Origin: Paenibacillus timonensis
GTDB lineage: Bacteria > Bacillota > Bacilli > Paenibacillales > Paenibacillaceae
Assembly: GCF_022427145.1 (NCBI RefSeq)
Contig: NZ_JAKSXN010000054.1
Location: 1-36,734 of the forward strand
Length of the DNA stretch: 36,734 bases
Direction: 5' to 3'
Shown: positions 8,410-14,920 of the stretch, in pieces
Layout: every line of letters starts with the position of its first letter
Numbering within the stretch: position 1 is the first letter of the stretch
Made by a program: the position numbers and the translations under genes
Notes under the pieces: model-generated
What the model saw: only the letters and a program-made list of their open reading frames with translations
What the model was told of the DNA's origin: nothing
Databases searched by the model: none

Positions 8410-9813
8410 TTAACGCTTGAGTATTTCCGTGACCTTCGCTTGAATCGTCGGCATCACTTCCTCTACGGTTTTATGGCCGGTTTCGATCGGCTGCATTTCG
8501 TTAATGAACATGTCGTTGATTTGCGAATAGTTCGTGACCAGGTGGTTGTAGGACTCGAACCCGTATTTCGTTGCGCCTTCGTACACCTTTTTCACGTCTT
8601 CCGGATCGATGCCTTCAAAATGCTTGTAATACGTCTCGGCCGCTTTTGTGTTCACCGGCGGGTTGCCGCCGCTCAGCTCAATCGATTTCTCTTGAACGTC
8701 ATCGGTCAGCAGGAATTTGATCCACTCAAACGCTTCCTTCGGATGCTTGGAATCCTTCAGGATCAGCAGCGGGTCGACGAACAGCGTGCTGCGCACCTTG
8801 TCGTTGCCGCCCCATGGCACGGCCGCTACCCCGATCTTGAACGGAAAATCGTTCGCCCCGGCCAGGTTCCAGGAACCGCCGACGGACATCCCGATTTTGC
8901 CGGCCACAAACGGATCGCCGTTCTGCCCGGCAACGCTCTTGCTCCACTCGGAGTTCGGCGATACTTTATCTTTGAAAATCAGGCCGAACAGCTTGTTATA
9001 GGCCGCGATGACTTCCGGCGAATCGAAATGCGTCTCCGAAGGCACGCCGCCGTTCGTCCATGTGTCTGCGGAATACGGCTCCGCGCCGAAATACAGCGGA
9101 CGCATGTCGCGCTCGGCCCAGGTGAAGTCGACGCCGTATTGCGTTTTGGCGATGTCGTCGGAGATGACGGTCATCTGTTTGGCGTCCTCGACCATTTTCT
9201 CGAACGTCCAGCTCTTGTCCTCGAAGTCGCTTGGCGGATAAGGTACCCCGGCCGCGTCGAACATGTCCTTGTTGTACAGCATCAGCGTGACGTAAATGTT
9301 GACGGGAATGCCGTACGTGCGGTCGTTGACCTTGTAGATATCCATCAGATGGGAGGGAATGCTGTAGTCGTCCGCGTTAAAGCCGTCTTCGGCCATCAGG
9401 TCGGTCAGGTCGAGCAGCATGTCTTTGTTGTAGTACTCCGCGAAGCCGCCGTAGCCGTAATGGCTGGTCACGTCCGGCGAGTTGCCTCCGGCGATCAGCG
9501 TCTGCAGCTTGCTGTCAAATTGCTCATAAGGGGCCTTCTCCACTTTTACTTTAATATTCGGGTGGGTGGCTTCGAATTCCGGAATCAGCTCCTCGATAAA
9601 CGTGCGGTCCGGCGAATCGATGGTATAGTGGGTGATCGTGACCTGCTCGGTTTTGCCCCCGGTATTGCCGGAGTCTCCTCCGGAGTTCGTACCCGAACCG
9701 AGATCGCCGGCGGATTTGCCGCCGCTGCAGGCGGACAGGATGGTGGCCAGGAGCAGAATCGTGCCCAATAGAACGGATAACCTTTGCTTAGGTGCTGCGG
9801 TTTTTTTCATCAT
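8410..9813 (-). CDS. ABC transporter sugar-binding lipoprotein
   Basis: The 467-residue family-1 extracellular solute-binding protein has a lipoprotein signal peptide (basic head, hydrophobic core, lipobox LSAC with the acylated cysteine at residue 29). A Gly/Ser/Asn-rich linker precedes the binding domain. Motifs such as EEFEATHPNIKVKVEKAPYEQF, KFDSKLQTLIAGGNSPDVT-like text and a late GKIGMSVGGSWN are typical of carbohydrate-binding members. AAGGAGG precedes the start. It is the third gene of the ABC operon, 50 bp after the second permease. No ATPase gene is present; a shared MsmX-type ATPase elsewhere is the usual partner. Confidence 0.92.
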   Translation of the reverse strand: MMKKTAAPKQRLSVLLGTILLLATILSACSGGKSAGDLGSGTNSGGDSGNTGGKTEQVTITHYTIDSPDRTFIEELIPEFEATHPNIKVKVEKAPYEQFDSKLQTLIAGGNSPDVTSHYGYGGFAEYYNKDMLLDLTDLMAEDGFNADDYSIPSHLMDIYKVNDRTYGIPVNIYVTLMLYNKDMFDAAGVPYPPSDFEDKSWTFEKMVEDAKQMTVISDDIAKTQYGVDFTWAERDMRPLYFGAEPYSADTWTNGGVPSETHFDSPEVIAAYNKLFGLIFKDKVSPNSEWSKSVAGQNGDPFVAGKIGMSVGGSWNLAGANDFPFKIGVAAVPWGGNDKVRSTLFVDPLLILKDSKHPKEAFEWIKFLLTDDVQEKSIELSGGNPPVNTKAAETYYKHFEGIDPEDVKKVYEGATKYGFESYNHLVTNYSQINDMFINEMQPIETGHKTVEEVMPTIQAKVTEILKR

Positions 9814-9863
9814 AAATCCGAATCCTCCTTAGTTTGGGGGGTGGACGCCGCTCCTTGCGGCAG

Positions 9864-10754
9864 CTAGGACTTGATGCCGGTAAGTACGATTCCTTCGACG
9901 AACTGCTTCTGGGCGATGGCGAACAACGTGACGATCGGCACCATGGCGAGCACGGACGCCACCATCAGCAGATGCCACGGCGGGATGCGGAATCGCGACG
10001 AGGTGAGGGAGGCCATCCCGACCGGAAGCGTAAACAGTTCGGAGGAGCTCAAGTAAAGCACGGGAGTCAGCAGGTCGTTCCAGCTGTAGATAAAAGCAAA
10101 GATCGCCACGGTCGCCAGCGCCGGCCCGGAGAGGGGCAGGGCGATTTTGTACCACATGCCGAGCTCGCTGCTGCCGTCGATCCGGCCAGCGTCGAACAGC
10201 TCTTCGGGCAGGGTGGAGAAGAACTGGCGAAGCAAAAAGATGTTGTACGCCGATCCGAAAAACGCCGGCACGATCAGCGGCAGGAACGTATCGATCCAGT
10301 GCAGCTTGGAGAACAACACGAACTGCGGGACCATGATGGCCGGGTACGGCAGCATCATCGTGCTGAGCAGCAGCATGAACCAGAAGCTGTTGCCCCGGCC
10401 GCGGTAACGGGCGAACCCGTAGGCGACCAGCGCGGAGGAGAGCAGCGTGCCGACGACCGTCAAGACGCCGATGATCAGGCTGTTCTTATACAGCGTACCG
10501 AACTGCAGCGTATCGAAAATCTCCACGTAATTGCCGAAGCTCCAGCTGGTCGGAAGAAAGGTCGGTGGAAACTTCAGCATTTCCCGGTGCGATTTCAGCG
10601 AAGTGGAGACCATGAAGAATAAGGGCAGCAGCATCAGGAATGTGGTGGCGATGAGCAGAATGAAGCTGACGATTTTCACCGGGTCCGGCTTGCGGCGGCG
10701 GGACCTGACGGAGGTGGAGCGGGAAGTTGGCGAGGTTGCCGGAATAGAGCTCAT
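9864..10754 (-). CDS. ABC transporter sugar permease (MalG type)
   Basis: The 296-residue inner-membrane permease has about six hydrophobic helices and the EAA-loop signature that docks the ATPase (ELFDAGRIDGSSELGMWYKIALPLSGPAL). It ends with FVEGIVLTGIKS, a typical C-terminus of the MalG/CarB-like group. The start ATG lies directly after the stop of the first permease, with GGAGGAGGAAG inside that gene's end as ribosome site, so translation is coupled. Confidence 0.93.
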   Translation of the reverse strand: MSSIPATSPTSRSTSVRSRRRKPDPVKIVSFILLIATTFLMLLPLFFMVSTSLKSHREMLKFPPTFLPTSWSFGNYVEIFDTLQFGTLYKNSLIIGVLTVVGTLLSSALVAYGFARYRGRGNSFWFMLLLSTMMLPYPAIMVPQFVLFSKLHWIDTFLPLIVPAFFGSAYNIFLLRQFFSTLPEELFDAGRIDGSSELGMWYKIALPLSGPALATVAIFAFIYSWNDLLTPVLYLSSSELFTLPVGMASLTSSRFRIPPWHLLMVASVLAMVPIVTLFAIAQKQFVEGIVLTGIKS

Positions 10755-11645
10755 CTATCTTCCTCCTCCTTCATAGTGAACGTAGCGGTTCGAGACTTTC
10801 ATGATGAGGGCGGTGCACAACATGACGGCAATCAGCAGCACCCAGGCCAAGGCCGAGGAATAACCGGCGCGGTATTCTTTGAAGGCGCTGGTGTACAGGT
10901 TGTAGACATAAAACCAAGTGGAGTAGTTCGGTCCGCCTTGCGTCATGACGAACGCTTGGGTGAAAACCTGGAACGAATCGATGATGCCCATGATGAGCTG
11001 GAACAGCAAGACGGGCGAAATCATCGGCAGGGTCACGTTGCGAAAAATCCGCAAGCGCCCGGCACCGTCCAGCTTCGCGGCTTCGATCAGGCTGGCCGGC
11101 ACGCCCTGCAGCCCCGCGAGGAACAGGATCATGCCCGATCCGGCGGTCCAGAAGGTCATGATGATGAGGGCGTAGAGGGCGGTATCGGGGTCCATGAGCC
11201 AAGCCGGGCCGTGGATGCCGAACCAAGACAGCATGTAGTTGAACAGACCGATCTGTGGATTGAAGATCCAATACCACAGCAGCGACATCGCCACGCCGGA
11301 GACCATGCTGGGAAAATACATCGCCGTCCGGAAGAACCCCCGAAGCGGCATGGTCTGATGGAGCAGCAGCGCGAAACCCAAGGACAGCAACAGTTGCGCC
11401 GGTACGCTGAGGAAGGTGAACTTCAGCGTGACGGTCACCGACTTCCAGAACAAATCGTCCCGTACCATCTCGGCGTAGTTGGCAAAACCGACGAATTCGG
11501 GCGGGTGGATAATGTCGTAGTCGGTAAAGCTGTAGTAGAGCGATGCCAGAATCGGATACAAGGCGAACACCAGGAAGCCAATTAACCAGGGGGAGATGAA
11601 CAGGTACATGTAGAACGTCCGCCGCCGACCTTCGCGATGGGTCAC
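10755..11645 (-). CDS. ABC transporter sugar permease (MalF type)
   Basis: The 296-residue permease begins MTHREGRRRTFYMYLFISPWLIGFLVFALYP-like, the usual opening of MalF/UgpA/LacF permeases. It has six predicted helices and an EAA loop (LIEAAKLDGAGRLRIFRNVTLPMISPV). The start codon is GTG at 11645, with AAAGGTTGGTGA upstream. It is the first gene of the cluster, so the promoter and operators upstream (11669-11763) control it directly. With its partner it forms the channel for the sugar caught by the lipoprotein encoded at 8410-9813. Confidence 0.93.
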   Translation of the reverse strand: MTHREGRRRTFYMYLFISPWLIGFLVFALYPILASLYYSFTDYDIIHPPEFVGFANYAEMVRDDLFWKSVTVTLKFTFLSVPAQLLLSLGFALLLHQTMPLRGFFRTAMYFPSMVSGVAMSLLWYWIFNPQIGLFNYMLSWFGIHGPAWLMDPDTALYALIIMTFWTAGSGMILFLAGLQGVPASLIEAAKLDGAGRLRIFRNVTLPMISPVLLFQLIMGIIDSFQVFTQAFVMTQGGPNYSTWFYVYNLYTSAFKEYRAGYSSALAWVLLIAVMLCTALIMKVSNRYVHYEGGGR

Positions 11646-11668
11646 GAAATCACCAACCTTTCGTTTGT

Positions 11669-11690
11669 AAAGTTTAAGCGCTTAAACTTT
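11669..11690. promoter_or_regulatory. LacI-type operator O1 (22-bp perfect palindrome)
   Basis: The half-site AAAGTTTAAGC is followed by its exact reverse complement, with a central GC-CG step as in LacI-family operators. It lies between the promoter -10 and the first permease gene, about 14-35 bases past the likely transcription start, where a bound repressor blocks elongation. Confidence 0.8.
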
Positions 11691-11710
11691 TGGGGATCAG
11701 CGAGGAGTTA

Positions 11711-11716
11711 ATTATA
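11711..11716 (-). promoter_or_regulatory. -10 box of the sugar ABC operon
   Basis: The minus strand reads TATAAT here, a consensus -10. The matching -35 about 17 bases upstream is poor (TGCCAA), as expected for a controlled promoter. It sits between the two operator palindromes. Confidence 0.55.
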
Positions 11717-11745
11717 ACGCGAGATAGACTTAGTTGGCACAAAAG

Positions 11746-11759
11746 TTAAAGTGCTTTAA
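11746..11759. promoter_or_regulatory. Second LacI-type operator O2
   Basis: TTAAAG and CTTTAA surround a TG centre, extending imperfectly outward. Its centre is 73 bp from the centre of O1, close to seven helical turns, so a tetrameric repressor could loop the promoter between them. Confidence 0.55.
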
Positions 11760-11825
11760 TTCTCATGCTGCGATTACCCCTATCATAGAGGATGCGAAAA
11801 AAATAATCAACCCTCTTTTTGCGAA

Positions 11826-11841
11826 TTGGAATCGCTTTCTG
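11826..11841. promoter_or_regulatory. Candidate CcpA cre site
   Basis: Read on the minus strand, CAGAAAGCGATTCCAA matches the cre consensus WTGNAARCGNWWWCAW at 13 of 16 positions. It is upstream of the sugar operon promoter. A role in carbon catabolite control is inferred only. Confidence 0.4.
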
Positions 11842-12072
11842 TAAGGTAATATTACATATGGGATGGATTTTTGAGAATTTTCTGAAAAAAGTTTGGAATT
11901 AAGCTTGCGATCTGGGGGTGTTCGGTGATTTTGTGTTACTTAATATAACACGATAAGGAGAGTCTGAAGCAGAAGTCGGATTATTACCATAATCGGGGCC
12001 GGACGGAGGGGAGAAGAAGTAAGGAGACGCAACAGGAAACAGGCAAACGGGAAACAGGAAGGGACATGGGGT
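11842..12072. other. Gene-free spacer
   Basis: An AT-rich part (to about 11960) is followed by a purine-rich stretch of GGGAAACAGG-like units that runs into the tandem repeat. No credible gene is seen; minus-strand open frames from about 11900 to 12430 simply read through the repeats as Pro/Thr/Leu-rich text. Confidence 0.5.
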
Positions 12073-12330
12073 GAGTAACTGGAAGGCAACAGGGACAAGG
12101 TGTGTAGGAGTGAGTAACGGGAAGGCAACAGGGTAAAGTGAATAGGAGTGAGTAACTGGAAGGGGCAATAGGGACAAGGTGCGTAGGTGTGAGTTGCAGG
12201 AGTGGGTAACAGGGACAAGGTGTGTAGGAGTGAGTAACGGGAAAGCAACAGGGTAAAGTGCATAGGAGTGAGTAACTGGAATGGACAACAGGATCAAGGT
12301 GCGTCGGAGTGGGTAGCAGAAATGGGGCGG
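12073..12330. repeat. Imperfect 38-41 bp tandem repeat, higher-order 3+3 pattern
   Basis: Six full units begin at 12073, 12112, 12150, 12191, 12232 and 12270 (lengths 39, 38, 41, 41, 38, 41), with a partial seventh at 12311. Most start GAGTAACTGGAA and contain AACAGGGACAAGGTG. Unit 2 is closest to unit 5 (both have CAACAGGGTAAAGTG), unit 1 to 4 and unit 3 to 6. The array is therefore a duplicated three-unit block of about 118-120 bp. It looks non-coding. Confidence 0.85.
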
Positions 12331-12345
12331 GACCTGGCGAACCGC

Positions 12346-12528
12346 TAACGCTTAGGAGAAACGCTAAATGAGCTGAAACGGGGATCCGCAGGCTGTAACG
12401 CTTGTCAGTGAGCTTATTTCCCCGTTTCACCGGAATATTGGGTTGTTTTCGTCCTCATAAGCTTGCTGGCAAGCGTTAGAAATTTAAACTCCCGCTTTAA
12501 GCCCTAATAAGCGTTCTGGTAAGCGTTA
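12346..12528. repeat. Four copies of a 21-bp TAACGCTT dispersed repeat
   Basis: The copies are at 12346-12366 (+), 12396-12416 (+), 12458-12478 (-) and 12508-12528 (-). Their shared form is TAACGCTT, three variable bases, AG, then an (A/C)GCTTA-like end; each is itself roughly palindromic. The second copy lies inside a longer inverted repeat (GAAACGGGGA at 12375-12384, complement at 12419-12428). The layout resembles short mobile or structured-RNA intergenic repeats. Confidence 0.65.
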
Positions 12529-12918
12529 GAGCAGGCTTGAATTAGCGCGAACTTGCGGATGAATTGTACCTAATGAGAAACCCGACTACTGGGAAACCCC
12601 AACTAGCGCAAGAACTCCTCCAGCTACGACTCCAACTAGTGCAAGAACTCCAACAGCGGACGAACTCTAATTAGTGTAAAAGCGCGCTCAGCGATCCGTC
12701 TCGACCGATCACCCTCAACCGCTCTATCACGACTGATTCACCTCACCGCTACGATCATCGGTCCTCTTCCGGTCCACCGCTACTGCGGCCCTTCGGATCA
12801 CTGAACCACCGAACACCGAACACCGAACCATCAAACCACCGGTCCACCGCCACTTCCCCGGTCACCGCCAACGATCGCGCTCCTGAAGGAACCCTTGCGG
12901 GTCAAGTCCAAGCTTCGT
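12529..12918. other. Gene-free spacer with short simple repeats
   Basis: Copies of an AACTAGTGCAAGAACTCC-like unit occur around 12600-12680, and CACCGAACACCGAA-type units around 12805-12850. No gene, terminator or promoter was recognised. Confidence 0.45.
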
Positions 12919-13128
12919 TTATACGGTTGGATACGGAGGCGGGGTCAGGAAACCGTCGATCTCCAGCGCTTTTTTCTCGATTTCCTCACGGGTCAAGATG
13001 CCCTTCTCTATAAGCAACTCCATGATGGCGCTTAGGGTTACTAGCTGATGATAATGTTCTTCCTTCATATCCGCCAGTTTGGCGAGCACATTCACTTCGT
13101 TCATCGGCGTCGAGTAATAGGAATCCAT
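12919..13128 (-). CDS. Small conserved-looking hypothetical protein
   Basis: The 69-residue protein is mostly helical in look: MNEVNVLAKLADMKEEHYHQ, then a second charged helix with ILTREEIEKKALEID and a proline-rich tail (TPPPYPTV). GAGGGAGGT lies at the right distance before the ATG, which supports real expression. The helix-plus-'GILTREEIEKK' form recalls short helical regions of nitrile-hydratase-like or regulatory small proteins, but I do not recognise a family. It stands alone between the repeat-rich spacer and htrA, on the opposite strand from htrA. Confidence 0.6.
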   Translation of the reverse strand: MDSYYSTPMNEVNVLAKLADMKEEHYHQLVTLSAIMELLIEKGILTREEIEKKALEIDGFLTPPPYPTV

Positions 13129-13148
13129 GGTTTACCTCCCTCAGGTGG

Positions 13149-13171
13149 CCGCGCGAGTGGCGCGGTTTTTT
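13149..13171 (+). terminator. Orphan plus-strand terminator-like hairpin
   Basis: CCGCGC and GCGCGG form a stem with a 5-base loop at 13149-13165, followed by six Ts on the plus strand. No plus-strand gene ends just before it; it lies in the leader of the minus-strand small gene. Confidence 0.55.
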
Positions 13172-13541
13172 CATGTAAAGTGCCTTCCGACCTGCGATGG
13201 GACGGGGCGATGGAGCGGCCTGAAAAATCCCGTTATTTCCCTGATAGAAATCTGCTTCCAAACCATCAAAATATGGTAAAATAAATCTATCAATCTATCG
13301 CATTAATATAGTGTAGTCATTGGCGAGGTCAAACATTCCAATTAACCAGAAAAAAAGCAGCAAACTTCTCAAATTCCAGGCAACCTATCTTCGGTTCATG
13401 ACGTTAAGAAATATAAGGATACGCATGAATATGGCTTTGCCATCACGGCATAAAGTTGAAGGGGGCCCTTGCCTGGGGCGGACGGCATGATGGCGATGCC
13501 GAGGCCGTTTTGGGAAGGCATGATGGAGGGGGAGAATAGAG
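13172..13541. other. Region upstream of htrA, no gene
   Basis: It is AT-rich around 13255-13440, which probably holds the htrA promoter, though no clear -35/-10 pair can be named. GGCATGATGG occurs twice (around 13484 and 13517) just before the ribosome site. No gene was recognised. Confidence 0.4.
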
Positions 13542-14816
13542 ATGGGATGGTTTGACGACGACTTTTATTCCACCAAGGTTCCGGGGCGGCGCGTACGCTT
13601 GTCCGAAGGCGGCAGCCTCCGGCGTTGGCGCGGAGGGCCTCGGAAGCATCAACGGCGAGTGCTGTCCACGCTGCAGGTCTCTTTAATCTCTTCCGTTCTT
13701 AGCGCGGTGGTGGCCGTGCTGTTGTTTAGTTTCATTACGGGGCTTCCTACCTCATCGACCCGTCATGCCGCAACCGGCAGCGCCGTCTTGCTCTCGGATG
13801 CCAGCGATCCGTATGACCGGATCACCTCGGCGGCGGCCAAGGTCGCGCCCGCCGTGGTGAGCATCCTCAATCACGGCGAATTGTCGGAAGGCGATCCGGA
13901 GCAAGCGGCGCTGGGTTCGGGCGTGATTTTTAAGAAAGAGAAGGGCAAGGCCTTTATCATAACGAATACGCATGTGATCAGCGGCGCGAGCGACTTGGAA
14001 ATCGTGACGAGCGACGGGGCCTCGCGCAAGGCGGAGATTGTCGGGCAAGACTCCATCAACGACATCGCCGTGCTGGAAATCGACGGCCAAGGCATCGATA
14101 CGGTGATTGAGCTGGGCGATTCCAAGAAGCTGCGCGCCGGGGAAACGGTTATCGCCGTCGGCAATCCGCTGGGACTTGGCGGAACGCTGACTTCCGGCAT
14201 CGTGAGTTATACCAGCCGGATGATTCCGGTGTCACTGAACCAAGACGGCGTGTACGACTGGGAGCAGGAAGTGATCCAGACGGACGCGGCGATCAACGAG
14301 GGCAACAGCGGCGGGGCGCTGGTCGATTTGAACGCCCGGCTGATTGGGATCAACACGATGAAAATTTCTGATACCGGCGTTGAAGGGCTGGGGTTTGCCA
14401 TCCCGGTCAACGACGTGATGAAGACGGTGGATGATCTGCTACTGCATGGCAAGGTGGTTCGCCCATATATCGGCGTGTATACGTTGGATCTCAACAACCG
14501 ATTCTCCCCGATCTCCGATGAGCAGCGCCAGGACCTCAAGCTGCCGAGCCATGTCACGGAGGGCGTCATCGTCCTCGAGGCCCATGGGCCGGCGCTGGAA
14601 GCGGGTCTGAAGTTAAATGACGTCATCACCCAGCTCGACAAACAACCGATTCAATCGACCTTGGAATTGCGCCGGTATTTGTATGAGAATAAGAAGATCG
14701 GCGATGACCTGGAGGTCACGTATTACCGGGAAGGCAAGCTGGAGAAAACAACCTTGAAGCTGACCGATAAACCGTCCGAGGCCGAGATTGAACAAGGGTT
14801 GGACGAAGACAAATAA
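13542..14816 (+). CDS. HtrA-like membrane-anchored serine protease (DegP/HtrC type)
   Basis: The 424-residue protein has a basic cytoplasmic head, one membrane anchor (about residues 43-68), a trypsin-like domain and a C-terminal PDZ domain. The catalytic triad is visible: His144 in TNTHVIS, Asp174 in NDIAVLEI and Ser256 in GNSGGAL. The PDZ part is near residues 320-410 (EGVIVLEAHGPALEAGLKLNDVITQLDKQPI). It probably degrades or refolds damaged proteins at the outer membrane face. In Bacillus an htrA paralogue (htrC/yycK) follows walJ; here the two are separated by almost 12 kb of sugar genes and repeats. GGAGGGGGAG at 13525-13534 fixes the start. Confidence 0.93.
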   Translation: MGWFDDDFYSTKVPGRRVRLSEGGSLRRWRGGPRKHQRRVLSTLQVSLISSVLSAVVAVLLFSFITGLPTSSTRHAATGSAVLLSDASDPYDRITSAAAKVAPAVVSILNHGELSEGDPEQAALGSGVIFKKEKGKAFIITNTHVISGASDLEIVTSDGASRKAEIVGQDSINDIAVLEIDGQGIDTVIELGDSKKLRAGETVIAVGNPLGLGGTLTSGIVSYTSRMIPVSLNQDGVYDWEQEVIQTDAAINEGNSGGALVDLNARLIGINTMKISDTGVEGLGFAIPVNDVMKTVDDLLLHGKVVRPYIGVYTLDLNNRFSPISDEQRQDLKLPSHVTEGVIVLEAHGPALEAGLKLNDVITQLDKQPIQSTLELRRYLYENKKIGDDLEVTYYREGKLEKTTLKLTDKPSEAEIEQGLDEDK

Positions 14817-14857
14817 ACATTTATCGCAGGAAAGATTCCGAAAACATGACAGCCGTA

Positions 14858-14896
14858 GACCGAAGCGACTGGAGTGGGGTCGGAGTCTTTTTTTTG
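14858..14896 (+). terminator. Likely terminator after htrA-like gene
   Basis: GACCGA pairs with a bulged TCGGAGTC, followed by a run of about ten Ts (14887-14895). The hairpin is imperfect, but the T-run is strong and the position, between the protease stop and the glpD ribosome site, is right. Confidence 0.55.
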
Positions 14897-14920
14897 CGGG
14901 GAACCCAAAGGAGGATGGAG

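Noticed and set aside
8440..9771. 443-aa plus-strand frame opposite the binding lipoprotein
   Set aside because: Antisense shadow of a lipoprotein gene with clear signal peptide.
11899..12430. Minus-strand frames reading the tandem repeat as Pro/Thr/Leu-rich proteins
   Set aside because: Three frames are all open over the repeat, unit lengths 38-41 do not keep frame, and no ribosome site is seen.
12073..12528. CRISPR array
   Set aside because: Units are contiguous and imperfect, without unique spacers or cas genes.
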